A stretch of 64,000 bases of DNA, taken from Sulfitobacter noctilucae (lineage in GTDB: Bacteria > Pseudomonadota > Alphaproteobacteria > Rhodobacterales > Rhodobacteraceae). A program made the translations under genes and the position numbers. How positions within the stretch are numbered: position 1 is the first letter of the stretch; every line of letters starts with the position of its first letter. This document shows positions 8,278-16,901 of the stretch, piece by piece. The stretch covers positions 248,001-312,000 of the forward strand of contig NZ_JASC01000003.1 in the NCBI RefSeq assembly GCF_000622365.1. The letters run 5' to 3'. Under the pieces are notes generated by a model. That model saw only the letters and a list, made by a program, of their open reading frames with translations, had not been told where the DNA came from and did no database searches.

Positions 8278-9369
8278 TCAGCGATTAAACATAATCACAT
8301 TCCGACGCGCAGCACCGGTCTTGGTATCTGCAATCGCTTCATTGATCTGGTCCAAGCTCCAGCGTCCCGAAATTAACTCGTCCAGCTTCAACCGGCCTTG
8401 CAGGTACAAATCCACCATCCACGGAATGTCGCGCTGGATCACCACGTCTCCCATCTTGGAGCCGACCATCCCTTGCCCCATTGCCGCCAGCATCACCGGC
8501 TCGAATTCCGACGTGGCACCGGAATGCGGCATCCCTACCATGATGACCTTGCCGCCCATGCCAAGGTATTTCGGTGCATCGTTATAGGCCGGAATAGCAC
8601 CCACGGTCACGATGACCGCATCGGCACCGCGCCCGCCCAGGGCCTTATAGCTTTCCCGCCACGGCTTGGCCCCCGTGGCCAACACGCCGTGGGTCGCGCC
8701 GAATTCCTTGGCGATCTCCAGCTTGTCCTCGCTCATATCCACCGCCACGATGCGCCGTGCGCCAGCGATCCGCGCACCCTGAATGGCGTTCAGCCCGACA
8801 CCGCCCGCACCGATCACCACAACATCCTGACCTGCGGTCAGCCCGGCGGCATTGACCACCGCACCCACGCCGGTGATCACACCGCAGGCGATCAGAGCGG
8901 CGGCGTCTTTGGGAATGTCATGGCTGACTTTCACAACCTGCGCCTGTTCCACCACCACTTTCTCGGCAAAAGCGCCAGAGGCCATTGCCTGATGCAGCTT
9001 GCCGCCGTCAGCTGTTTTCAACGGCCCCTTGTCCCCGTCATACGGGGTTTCGCAGACCGTGGGCTTGCCGCCTGCGCAGGAGGCACAGGTGCCGCAGGCA
9101 CGGATCAGGGTCACGATCACACTGTCGCCCACCGCAAGGCCGCGCACATTCGCTCCGGTGGCGCTGACGCGGCCTGCCGCTTCATGCCCGTAGACTGCCG
9201 GCAGCGATCCGCCCCATGCGCCCTCGGCAAAGGAAATGTCCGAATGACAGATCGCCACGGCATCCAGCGTGACCTCAACCTCGCTGCCCTCAGGCGCACG
9301 CAAGTCTACGTCTTCAATGACAAGCGGTTCGCCGAAGGCATGGGCGACGGCGGCTTTGATATGGGGCAT
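8278..9369 (-). CDS. Zinc-dependent alcohol dehydrogenase, class III-like
   Basis: A 363-residue medium-chain dehydrogenase. Catalytic zinc ligands are Cys41 (AICHSD) and His62-Glu63 (GHEAAG), with a later Cys in LIACGVITG. Structural zinc cysteines are 92, 95, 98 and 106 (CGTCASC...C). The Rossmann motif GAGGVGLNAIQGA binds NAD. The start is MPHIKAAV, with AGGAG just upstream. The overall pattern resembles class III/aryl-alcohol dehydrogenases, so oxidation of a primary or aryl alcohol, or of a glutathione-like adduct, is possible. It follows the MFS gene after 73 bases and may be the last gene of that operon. Confidence 0.85.
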   Translation of the reverse strand: MPHIKAAVAHAFGEPLVIEDVDLRAPEGSEVEVTLDAVAICHSDISFAEGAWGGSLPAVYGHEAAGRVSATGANVRGLAVGDSVIVTLIRACGTCASCAGGKPTVCETPYDGDKGPLKTADGGKLHQAMASGAFAEKVVVEQAQVVKVSHDIPKDAAALIACGVITGVGAVVNAAGLTAGQDVVVIGAGGVGLNAIQGARIAGARRIVAVDMSEDKLEIAKEFGATHGVLATGAKPWRESYKALGGRGADAVIVTVGAIPAYNDAPKYLGMGGKVIMVGMPHSGATSEFEPVMLAAMGQGMVGSKMGDVVIQRDIPWMVDLYLQGRLKLDELISGRWSLDQINEAIADTKTGAARRNVIMFNR

Positions 9370-9442
9370 GGGGCAGTCTCCTGTGATGTCAGTACTCAGG
9401 CTGACGCTGATAGCGCCGTGGTGCAAGCAAGGATGCGACGGG

Positions 9443-10660
9443 TTATGTCGCTTGTGACGCCACGTCGGCACTGGTGGGACGCAGGATAAACAGGACCATC
9501 GCCAGCACCATCAGACCGGCGGCCAACAAAAAGGGTGCACCGGGCAGATAGATCGCCGCATCAGGCCGCGTGAAGGCGGCAAAGCTGGCGGTCATCGCCA
9601 GGGGCGACAGGATCATTGCCAATGAGGAGGCTGATGTCAGCGCGCCTTGCAGTTCGCCTTGCGCGTTGTCCGCCATCCGGCGCGACATGATGCCTTGCAG
9701 CGCGGGCGGAATGATACCAGCCAGCGCCGCAATGGGTGTCAGCATCAGCGTCACCAGCCCCGAGGATATCAGCGCGATGCAGCAATAGGTGCCCACGGCG
9801 AACAGATGGCCAATGACCACGGTGCGCTGCTCGCCCAAGCGGTTGATCGAATGTTGGATCACAAAAGCTTGAACCAGCGCCATCGTCACGCCGAACAGGC
9901 CCAGCGACATACCGATCATAGACGGCGACCAGTCAAAGCGCGCCTGGCCGAAGTAAGCCCAGACCGATGGATAAACTGCAAAAGCGACATGGTAGAGGAA
10001 ATAGACAAAGAGCAGTTGTCGCACACCGGGCAGTTTGCCCAATTGCCGCAGGGTGCCGACCGGGTTGGCGCGGCGCCAATCAAAGGCGCGTGCGCGGATC
10101 GGATCCAGCGTTTCCTTCAGGATGAACCAACCGAAAAGAACATTGGCTGCAGCCAGCATCGCTGCCGCCCAGAAGGGCGCACGCGGCCCGAATTCGGCCA
10201 GCACGCCGCCGATCAACGGCCCCAGCACGAAGCCCGCGCCAAAGCTCGCGCCGATCAGGCCAAAGTTTCTTGTCCGCTCGGCAGGGGGCGAGATATCGGC
10301 CATATAGGCCGCCGCGGTGGCTTGCGTTGCGGCTGTAATCCCGCCGATGATGCGGCCCGCCAGCAGCAACCAGATGCTGCCTGCCAGCGCCATCACGACA
10401 TAGTCCGCGGCCATCACCGCAAGCGAGATCAGCAAGACCGGACGCCTGCCAAAGCGGTCTGACAGACCACCCAACACAGGGCTGAACAGGAATTGCATCA
10501 CTGCAAATGAGGTGGCCAGCATACCGCCCCAAAGAGCGGCCTGGCTCAACCCGCCGCCGTTCACCTCCCGGATCAGATCGGGCATCACTGGGATGATCAG
10601 CCCGATGCCCATTGCGTCGATCATCACCGTGATCATGATAAATAGAACGGCTGGACGCAT
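9443..10660 (-). CDS. MFS transporter, TCR/Tet subfamily
   Basis: A 405-residue 12-helix major facilitator protein. Typical motifs are PVLGGLSDRFGRRPVLL between helices 2 and 3 (motif A) and GASFGAGFVLGPLIGG in helix 5 (the antiporter motif of drug/H+ exporters). It resembles TetA-type exporters, but the substrate is unknown. The start MRPAVLFIM lies 4 bases after the pcaB stop, so it is almost certainly cotranscribed with the pca genes. That suggests export of an aromatic intermediate or toxic compound, which is inference from position. Confidence 0.85.
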   Translation of the reverse strand: MRPAVLFIMITVMIDAMGIGLIIPVMPDLIREVNGGGLSQAALWGGMLATSFAVMQFLFSPVLGGLSDRFGRRPVLLISLAVMAADYVVMALAGSIWLLLAGRIIGGITAATQATAAAYMADISPPAERTRNFGLIGASFGAGFVLGPLIGGVLAEFGPRAPFWAAAMLAAANVLFGWFILKETLDPIRARAFDWRRANPVGTLRQLGKLPGVRQLLFVYFLYHVAFAVYPSVWAYFGQARFDWSPSMIGMSLGLFGVTMALVQAFVIQHSINRLGEQRTVVIGHLFAVGTYCCIALISSGLVTLMLTPIAALAGIIPPALQGIMSRRMADNAQGELQGALTSASSLAMILSPLAMTASFAAFTRPDAAIYLPGAPFLLAAGLMVLAMVLFILRPTSADVASQAT

Positions 10661-10664
10661 GGGG

Positions 10665-11990
10665 TCAGAGCGCCGCGGCGCGGGCGGCAAAGGTCTTTGC
10701 CTCATCCGCCGCACGGCCCATGCCCGCAGCCGGGTCAAACAGACTTGCGGGCAGGTCCGGATAATCGGCGAGGGCAAGTTGGGGCAGGGGGATGCGCTTG
10801 TCACGCGCATCAAGGCACAGCGCCTTTGCTTTGGCCTGTGCCTCTGGTCGGGGCATCAGATCGGCAAGGGCGAAACTCAGCGCTTCGGCGTGAATCAGGC
10901 CCAGATTGCCTTCGAGTGCTGCATGCATCTGTACCGGATGCGGGGTCAGTCCGCTGCTCAGCGCCTTGGCGTGTTGCAAGGCGCTGGCCAGACAGAGCGC
11001 CAGTTGAGGTACCACCATCCATTCGGTGAACCACGCTGCCCCGTCGCGCTGGTGCTGATGCACCGCCGCGGACTGCAGGCTCGCCCGCGCTCCGGTGAAA
11101 TGATGGCTTAGCGCCACCAAGGCCGAGGGGCGCACTGGGTTTTGCTTTTGTGGCATGGTCGAGGAAGCACCACTGCCGCCAAGAGCCACTTCACCGGCTT
11201 CAGAGGCAGTCAGACCGATCAGCGTCTGGCCCATATGCGCCAGCGTCGCCATGATTTGGCCTTGCCAATCGGCAATGCGCAGCAGGGGCGTGCGGTCGGT
11301 GTGCCAACTGCGGCCCGGATCGCGCAGGCCAAGGCCCTGCGCCAAAGCCTTGCGGCTATCGGCGGCATCCGGCCCCAGAGCCGATGATGTCCCCGCCGCG
11401 CCAGATAGCGAGACCAGCAGCGATGAAGCCCGCAAGGGCTCAAGAGCAGTCAGCGCGTCTAGCAGGGGTGTGCCGAATTGCGCCAGCACAGCGCCCCAGG
11501 AGGTCGGCGTGGCATGCTGGCCATAGGTGCGGGCAGGCATCGGCAGGTGGGCGTGCTCGGCCGCACTTTTGCCCAGCGTTGTAATAATCTCGCGCAGGTC
11601 CGCCTCGGCCAGGGCGAGCGCCTGGCGCAGGCGCAGCATCAGACCGGTGTCGATGATGTCTTGCGAGGTCGCGCCCCAATGGACGTATTGCGCATGCTCG
11701 GGCGCGTTCATCTCGGAGCGAAAGGCGGCGACCAGACCCGGCACGCTGACGCCGTTCTCGCCCGTAGCTTTGGCAATGGCACCGGGGTCCACGGCAATCT
11801 CCAGACTGGCGCGGTGGATCGCGGTGGCGGAGAGTTCGGGGATCAGGCCCTGGGCACCCTGCGCCTTGGCCAATGCACCCTCGACCAGCAGCATGGCGCG
11901 GATGGCAGCACTGTCCGAAAACAGCCGTCCCGCCTCTCCGGTGTCAAATAGATGCGTAAAAAGAGGGCTGTCGAAAACGCTGGCTGACAT
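10665..11990 (-). CDS. pcaB: 3-carboxy-cis,cis-muconate cycloisomerase
   Basis: A 441-residue fumarase/aspartase-superfamily enzyme that converts 3-carboxy-cis,cis-muconate to 4-carboxymuconolactone in the protocatechuate branch of the beta-ketoadipate pathway. The superfamily signature GGSGASSTMPQKQNPV is intact, as are YVHWGATSQDIIDTG and ARTYGQHATPT. It starts 2 bases after the pcaC stop. In other Roseobacter-group genomes pcaHG commonly sits between pcaC and pcaB; there is no room for it here. Confidence 0.95.
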   Translation of the reverse strand: MSASVFDSPLFTHLFDTGEAGRLFSDSAAIRAMLLVEGALAKAQGAQGLIPELSATAIHRASLEIAVDPGAIAKATGENGVSVPGLVAAFRSEMNAPEHAQYVHWGATSQDIIDTGLMLRLRQALALAEADLREIITTLGKSAAEHAHLPMPARTYGQHATPTSWGAVLAQFGTPLLDALTALEPLRASSLLVSLSGAAGTSSALGPDAADSRKALAQGLGLRDPGRSWHTDRTPLLRIADWQGQIMATLAHMGQTLIGLTASEAGEVALGGSGASSTMPQKQNPVRPSALVALSHHFTGARASLQSAAVHQHQRDGAAWFTEWMVVPQLALCLASALQHAKALSSGLTPHPVQMHAALEGNLGLIHAEALSFALADLMPRPEAQAKAKALCLDARDKRIPLPQLALADYPDLPASLFDPAAGMGRAADEAKTFAARAAAL

Positions 11991-11992
11991 GG

Positions 11993-12376
11993 TTATCCGT
12001 TCGTTTGATCAAGGTCCTGCCAGACCCGCTTGGCAATTTTCAGGGCGTGGTTCGCCTTTGGCACACCTGCATAGATGGCGACATGCTGAAAGGCTTCTGT
12101 AATGTCGCTGCGGCTGGCGCCGGTTCGGGTGGCCGCGCGGACGTGCATCTCGATCTCGTCGAAATTGCCCGTGGCCGCCAGCAAGGCCAGCGTCAGCATA
12201 GACCGCTCGCGCCGCGGGATCGCGTCCGAGGCCCAGACGGTGCCCCAAGCCCCTTCGGTAATCAGGGTTTGAAAGGCCAGATCATCGGCGGTCTTGGCGG
12301 CTTCGGCGCGGTCCACATGGGCATCGCCCAAAACCTCGCGGCGCACCTTCATGCCACGGGCAAACCGCTCAGACAT
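11993..12376 (-). CDS. pcaC: 4-carboxymuconolactone decarboxylase
   Basis: A 127-residue stand-alone PcaC of the AhpD/CMD fold. It decarboxylates 4-carboxymuconolactone to 3-oxoadipate enol-lactone. Recognisable segments are MSERFARGMKVRREVLGDAHVD, TEGAWGTVWA, RRERSMLTLALLA and a late HVAIYAGVPKANHA. It overlaps the end of pcaD by 8 bases, indicating translational coupling. It is slightly shorter than typical PcaC proteins, and the core is complete. Confidence 0.95.
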   Translation of the reverse strand: MSERFARGMKVRREVLGDAHVDRAEAAKTADDLAFQTLITEGAWGTVWASDAIPRRERSMLTLALLAATGNFDEIEMHVRAATRTGASRSDITEAFQHVAIYAGVPKANHALKIAKRVWQDLDQTNG

Positions 12377-13157
12377 GGCCGGTGCTTTTCATGAAGTCGG
12401 TCAGGACCTGTGCGTATTCCACGGGTTGTTCAACGCAGGGCAGATGGCCGGCCTTACGGATCAGGTGAAATTTGGAGCCGGGAATCAGATCAACGGTTTC
12501 ACGCACCAGATCGGGCGGAGTCGAGCCGTCTTCGGATCCAGCAATGCCCAGTGTGGGCAGACGCAAGCCGGAGGTAGGCGTATAGAAATCTGTGCCGGAA
12601 ATCGCTGCCGAACAGCCTGCATATCCGGCGTCCTCGCCGCGCACCAGCATGTTGCGCCACAACTCCAGTTCCGGTGTGGCGCGGAACTGGTCCGAGAACC
12701 ACCGCTCCATCACAGCGTCGGCCAGCACTTCGACCCCGCCGGATTTGACGGCTGCGATGCGTTCGTCCCACATGGCGGGTGTGCCGATCTTGGCCCCGGT
12801 GTTAGAAAGCACCATGGCGCGAATAAGATCCAACCTCTTCGTGGCCAGCCCCTGTGCAATCATGCCGCCGATGGACAGGCCTACGAAAAGGCAATTCTTG
12901 ACCTTGAGGTGGTCCAGCAACCGCTCCACATCCGTAACAAGGCCGCCCATCGTATAGGGACCCTCAGGGCAGGAAGACAGGCCGTGCCCGCGTTTGTCAT
13001 AGCGTATCAGGCGCAAGCCTGCAGGCAGCAGAGGCAGAATGGGATCCCACAGCCGCATGTCGGTGCCAAGCGAGTTGGCAAAAACCACAGTCGGCCCATC
13101 GTCCGGGCCATCCACGCGGTAGTGCAGGCGTACATCGCCGGTGTCGAAAATCTTCAT
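12369..13157 (-). CDS. pcaD: 3-oxoadipate enol-lactonase
   Basis: A 262-residue alpha/beta hydrolase that opens 3-oxoadipate enol-lactone to 3-oxoadipate. The nucleophile elbow GLSIGGMIAQ holds the catalytic Ser. The oxyanion region ANSLGTDMRLWD, RYDKRGHGLS and the terminal KAGHLPCVEQP (catalytic His) are clear. The ribosome-binding site GGGGGGAG is strong. No pcaQ regulator is adjacent: the upstream gene is a threonine dehydratase-like gene on the same strand, 21 bases away. Confidence 0.95.
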   Translation of the reverse strand: MKIFDTGDVRLHYRVDGPDDGPTVVFANSLGTDMRLWDPILPLLPAGLRLIRYDKRGHGLSSCPEGPYTMGGLVTDVERLLDHLKVKNCLFVGLSIGGMIAQGLATKRLDLIRAMVLSNTGAKIGTPAMWDERIAAVKSGGVEVLADAVMERWFSDQFRATPELELWRNMLVRGEDAGYAGCSAAISGTDFYTPTSGLRLPTLGIAGSEDGSTPPDLVRETVDLIPGSKFHLIRKAGHLPCVEQPVEYAQVLTDFMKSTGHV

Positions 13158-13178
13158 GGTTTCTCCCCCCTTTTTTGG

Positions 13179-14150
13179 TCAGTCCAGCGTGGCCAATGCG
13201 CGGGCGAACATCGCCGCATCCACATTGCCGCCTGACACGGTCACAATCACGTGATCGCCCTCAATCTCTTCCTTGCGGAAGAGGGCCGCTGCAAGGGCGG
13301 CGGCCCCACCCGGTTCGGCCACGATCTTGAGCCGATTAAAGGCGTGAGCCATGGTTTGCAGTACCTCGTCCTCGGTCACCACCAAACCGGGGCCGACAAG
13401 CCGTTGCATGATCGGAAAGGTCAGATCACCGGGCTGGCGCGAGATGATCGCGTCGCAGATGTTGCCTGAGGTACGAGCGTTCTGCTCGATCTTGCCGGAC
13501 CGCAGGGAACGGGCCACGTCGTCGAAACCTTCGGGCTCGGCGGGACGCACGCGTAGGCCGGAAGCCTCTGCCTCAAGCGCCAGCGCGATACCGGAGGTCA
13601 GCCCACCGCCACCGCAGCAGACAATCACCTCGGCCTGGGTCACGCCTTGGGCTGCGGCCTGTTCGGCAATCTCCAACCCGCAGGTGCCTTGGCCCGCGAT
13701 CACTTGCGGCTCATCGAAGGGTTTGACCAGCGTCAAACCCCGCTCTTCGCTGATCCGCGCGCCGATCTCCTCGCGACTCTCACTATCGCGGTCATAGAGC
13801 ACGACTTCGGCACCATAAGCGCGGGTATTTGCGATCTTGAGGGCAGGGCTGTCGCTGGGCATGACGATAACAGATGGCACCCCATGCATCTTCGCGGCAC
13901 AGGCCACGCCCTGTGCGTGGTTGCCGCTGGAAAAGGCAATGACGCCACGCTGGCGGACCTTTGGTTCAAGCGCCGAGAGGGCCGCCCATCCGCCGCGAAA
14001 CTTGAAGCTGCCGGTGTGTTGCAGGCATTCCGCCTTGACCCAAACACGGCGGCCCGCGATCTCGTCAATGAAGGGGGAATTGAGCAAAGGTGTGCGCCGG
14101 ACGTGGCCCTCAAGCCGCGTGGCAGCGGCGCGGATCATCTCGATGTTCAT
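13179..14150 (-). CDS. PLP-dependent threonine/serine dehydratase family protein
   Basis: A 323-residue fold-type II PLP enzyme. Lys50 in HTGSFKFRGG is the PLP lysine, SSGNHAQGVA binds the substrate carboxylate, and CGGGGLTSG is the phosphate loop. There is no C-terminal ACT domain, so it resembles catabolic, unregulated dehydratases or hydroxyaspartate dehydratases. The ATG of MNIEMI overlaps the hydrolase stop as ATGA, which fixes the start. Threonine or serine is the default substrate; a modified hydroxy amino acid is equally possible in this operon. Confidence 0.85.
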   Translation of the reverse strand: MNIEMIRAAATRLEGHVRRTPLLNSPFIDEIAGRRVWVKAECLQHTGSFKFRGGWAALSALEPKVRQRGVIAFSSGNHAQGVACAAKMHGVPSVIVMPSDSPALKIANTRAYGAEVVLYDRDSESREEIGARISEERGLTLVKPFDEPQVIAGQGTCGLEIAEQAAAQGVTQAEVIVCCGGGGLTSGIALALEAEASGLRVRPAEPEGFDDVARSLRSGKIEQNARTSGNICDAIISRQPGDLTFPIMQRLVGPGLVVTEDEVLQTMAHAFNRLKIVAEPGGAAALAAALFRKEEIEGDHVIVTVSGGNVDAAMFARALATLD

Positions 14151-14971
14151 TGCATCTGTTCCGTCCATTTGTGCAGCGCAGCGAGTGCTTCGGGTTCGTC
14201 CAGAAAGGGAATGTGGCCGCGCCCCGGTACGCTTGCAAGCACCATATCAGGGCGGTGGTTTTGCATTTCCCCAACCGTCTGGGCGCTGAGCAAGGTCGAG
14301 TTTACCCCGTGGATCAATGCCACAGGCAAGCCTTCCAGCGCATCAAAGAACGGCCATAGGTCAGGCGAAGGCCCCTCCATCGCGGCCAGCACAGCGTCGC
14401 GCAGTTTTGCATCATAAGTGATCGCCAGCCCGCTGTCCGTCTCGACGTAGTGTTTCACGGCTTCTTCCATCCAGCGGCTGTCAGGCACGCCTTCAAACTC
14501 GGGAAAGGCGCGGGCCATTGCGGCGGCGGCTTCGGAATGGGTTTTGGCGGCAGGCGCGCGACCGATGTAGTGGCGGATCACATCAAAACCTGCGGCGTCA
14601 ATCACCGGACCCACATCGTTCAGTGCCACACCCAACAGGCGGTCCTTGGCCATGGCGGCCAGCCCCATCGCTTGCAATCCGCCCCGCGAGGTCCCGAGGA
14701 TGGCGGTGCTCTCCAGCTTCAGATGATCCAGCAATTCGATCACATCGCGGCATTCCACCGGGAGGGCATAGTTCTGCCAATCGGGATCACGCTGCGACTG
14801 GCCACGTCCGCGGGCGTCAAGTTTGATCAGGCGGTGCTCGGCCAGATGGGGCGTCACATAATCGAAATCGGCCGTCGTCCGGGTCAAACCCGCAAGGCAA
14901 AGGATCGGCAGGCCGGTACCTTCATCGGTGTAGTAAAGGGACAGCCCGTCAGAAGTTGTAAAATGCGGCAT
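14147..14971 (-). CDS. Alpha/beta hydrolase
   Basis: A 274-residue alpha/beta hydrolase. The nucleophile elbow is LGTSRGGLQAMG, with LDARGRGQSQRD, LIHGVNSTLLSAQT (acid region) and VPGRGHIPFLDEP (catalytic His). It is distantly like PcaD, but the sequence does not show which ester, lactone or C-C bond it cleaves. The start MPHFTTSDG overlaps the upstream dehalogenase stop by one base (TGATG), and its own stop overlaps the next start (ATGA). Coupled translation of a three-gene unit is strongly suggested. Confidence 0.88.
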   Translation of the reverse strand: MPHFTTSDGLSLYYTDEGTGLPILCLAGLTRTTADFDYVTPHLAEHRLIKLDARGRGQSQRDPDWQNYALPVECRDVIELLDHLKLESTAILGTSRGGLQAMGLAAMAKDRLLGVALNDVGPVIDAAGFDVIRHYIGRAPAAKTHSEAAAAMARAFPEFEGVPDSRWMEEAVKHYVETDSGLAITYDAKLRDAVLAAMEGPSPDLWPFFDALEGLPVALIHGVNSTLLSAQTVGEMQNHRPDMVLASVPGRGHIPFLDEPEALAALHKWTEQMQ

Positions 14972-15657
14972 CAGGCACCTGCCAGGGCCGGGATGCCCGT
15001 GAGGTCCGTGAGCACATGAGCGGGGGTCCAGGGCAGGCGGTCCATTGGCTCTCCCCCGCGATTGACCCATGCGGTATCAAATCCGTATCCCGTGGCCGCC
15101 GCCGCGTCCCACCCGTTGGAAGAGACAAACAGCACCTCGTCTTTGGCGCAGCCGAAGTGAACCCCGACCAGATCGTAGACCCGTGCGTCCGGCTTGAAGA
15201 TGCCAACGCTTTGCACCGAAAGGGCCGCGTCCAGCACCGCGCCGATGCCAGCGGAGTTGATTGCCCCCTCCAGCATGTCAGGTGACCCGTTCGACAGGAT
15301 GGCCGTGTTCATTCCCGCATCTTTCAGTGCTGCGAGCATGCTTGGCACCTCTGGATAGGCCTGCAATTCCCAGTAAAGTGCCAAGAGGCGTTCGCGCAAT
15401 GCCGGATCGCCCGCATGGCCGGTCTTTTCCAGCGCCCAGTCCAGGCCGTTTTGCGTGACCTCCCAAAAATCTGTATGGGCATCCGCCACAGCGCGCAGCC
15501 ACGAATAGGCCAGTTGCTTTTGTCGCCAATGTTCAGCCAGCACCTTCCAGTCGTCTTTGATGGCGGCAAAGTCAGGCTCTGACGCCGCATGGCGCGCAGC
15601 GGCCCCCACATCGAACAGCGTACCGTAGGCATCGAAAACACAGGTGGTGATAGGCAT
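14971..15657 (-). CDS. Haloacid dehalogenase type II (L-2-haloacid dehalogenase-like)
   Basis: A 228-residue HAD-superfamily hydrolase. The nucleophile Asp9 is in VFDAYGTLFDVG. ILSNGSPDML is motif II, KPDARVYDL contains the motif III lysine, and SSNGWDAAAATGYG is the motif IV region characteristic of type II haloacid dehalogenases. The family hydrolyses L-2-haloacids to D-2-hydroxyacids, though many members act on other substrates. AAAAGGAG precedes the chosen ATG. It is the first gene of the minus-strand operon that runs to the MFS gene. Confidence 0.88.
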   Translation of the reverse strand: MPITTCVFDAYGTLFDVGAAARHAASEPDFAAIKDDWKVLAEHWRQKQLAYSWLRAVADAHTDFWEVTQNGLDWALEKTGHAGDPALRERLLALYWELQAYPEVPSMLAALKDAGMNTAILSNGSPDMLEGAINSAGIGAVLDAALSVQSVGIFKPDARVYDLVGVHFGCAKDEVLFVSSNGWDAAAATGYGFDTAWVNRGGEPMDRLPWTPAHVLTDLTGIPALAGA

Positions 15658-15701
15658 GTGCGGGCTCCTTTTCCCAGGCCAGCTTGGCATGGTGCGAGAC
15701 C

Positions 15702-15724
15702 GTACAAAAGCCCTGAAATTGTAC
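15702..15724. promoter_or_regulatory. Inverted repeat between divergent genes
   Basis: GTACAA and TTGTAC are separated by 11 bases, between the dehalogenase start (minus strand) and the FKBP gene (plus strand). The symmetry fits a dimeric repressor site upstream of the catabolic operon. No regulator gene is adjacent. Confidence 0.3.
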
Positions 15725-15836
15725 CAAGGGGGCGGGGTTTACATCAGGGGGCTGCTTTGACAGTTTGGCGCAGAACCGGAGCACCTGCGCAGATACGCGG
15801 CCTCCGCCCTAATCCCCTTACATACCGGAGAGACAT

Positions 15837-16265
15837 ATGACTGAGGTCAAATCAGGCGATACTGTCGCCATTCACTACACTGGCACTTTGCTGGACGGCA
15901 CCACCTTCGACAGTTCCGAAGGTCGCGATCCATTAGAATTTGAAGTCGGGTCGGGGACAATCATCCCCGGTCTGGATACTGCCTTGCCGGGCATGACCGT
16001 GGGCGACACCAAGGTTGTCAAGATCGCCTGTGAAGATGCCTACGGGCCGCTTAACCCGGAAATGCGTCAGGCTGTCCCGCGCGAGGGTATTCCGGCAGAC
16101 ATCCCGCTTGAGATCGGTACGCAGCTGCAGATGCAGACGCCTGACGGGCAGGCAATGCCGGTGATGGTGGTTGAGGTGGACGAAGCGACGGTAACGCTCG
16201 ATGCGAACCATCCGCTGGCCGGCAAGGATCTGCAGTTCGATATCGAATTGGTAAAAATAGCATAA
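15837..16265 (+). CDS. FKBP-type peptidyl-prolyl isomerase, SlyD-like
   Basis: A 142-residue cytoplasmic prolyl isomerase and chaperone. The FKBP core (VAIHYTGTLLDGTTFDSS, IIPGLDTALPGM) is interrupted by an insert-in-flap domain (CEDAYGPLNPEMRQAV through the VVEVDEATVTLDANHPLAGKDL region), as in SlyD. The histidine/cysteine-rich metal-binding tail of enterobacterial SlyD is absent. GGAGAG precedes the ATG. It is monocistronic and convergent with the following membrane-anchored protein. Confidence 0.92.
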   Translation: MTEVKSGDTVAIHYTGTLLDGTTFDSSEGRDPLEFEVGSGTIIPGLDTALPGMTVGDTKVVKIACEDAYGPLNPEMRQAVPREGIPADIPLEIGTQLQMQTPDGQAMPVMVVEVDEATVTLDANHPLAGKDLQFDIELVKIA

Positions 16266-16276
16266 GAAACGGGATA

Positions 16277-16804
16277 TTACCGGCTGATCTTCAAGTCTTG
16301 CATTAAGCCCTGAAGCGCGTCGGTAGTTCCTTGAATTCCGCCGATCTGCCCGTCTTGCAGCGGGCGGGTCGGTCTGGTTGCCGAAGGCGGCACGACGCGC
16401 TTGAATGTGGTCGAAGTCCCGCTCGCCGCGCCCGGCCTGTTCACTTTTATACGGTTTCCCTGACTATTGTCCCGGGTGGCAGGTGCCTGGACTTCAGAGG
16501 GGGGCGCAGTGAACTGCATAGGAGCCGCCTGCATCACTTCCTTGAGATCGGGGTTCTGAAGCATGTCGCTCAGCTGGCTCTCGTCGGTTTGCACCACGGC
16601 CTGATCGGTTTTCCCCATCACTCTCATGCCGGCATCGGTAACAGCAGTGAACAGGGCCATGCGCAACTGCGGCTCGCTGCGCAGTGTCACGGCGACAAGA
16701 ATCATCAACATAAAGCTGAGGATTTTGGCCCAGAACAGCGCCCGCTGTCGCCGGATCCGGCGCGATTGCAGAACCTCGAATGTGTAGTTCTCCGAAAATG
16801 TCAT
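16277..16804 (-). CDS. Conserved membrane-anchored protein of unknown function
   Basis: A 175-residue protein with a basic N terminus (RRIRRQRALF), one transmembrane helix at about residues 25-41 (WAKILSFMLMILVAVTL) and a long polar, proline/threonine-rich outer part. There is no signal peptidase site, so it is probably a type II single-pass protein. I do not recognise a domain. It lies between the FKBP and RNA methyltransferase genes on the opposite strand, and expression as a single gene is likely. Confidence 0.7.
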   Translation of the reverse strand: MTFSENYTFEVLQSRRIRRQRALFWAKILSFMLMILVAVTLRSEPQLRMALFTAVTDAGMRVMGKTDQAVVQTDESQLSDMLQNPDLKEVMQAAPMQFTAPPSEVQAPATRDNSQGNRIKVNRPGAASGTSTTFKRVVPPSATRPTRPLQDGQIGGIQGTTDALQGLMQDLKISR

Positions 16805-16901
16805 AGGGGACGGATGCCCGATGATCTGGGCACAATCAGGGCTGCGCGATGAAATTCTCTTGCCCCTCGCGGCTGGTCTGCTTTGCCGCTAAGAGAGAGC
16901 T

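Noticed and set aside
8398-9489. Long plus-strand frame opposite the alcohol dehydrogenase
   Set aside because: Its translation is His/Arg/Gly-rich and arises from the codon bias of the real gene on the other strand.
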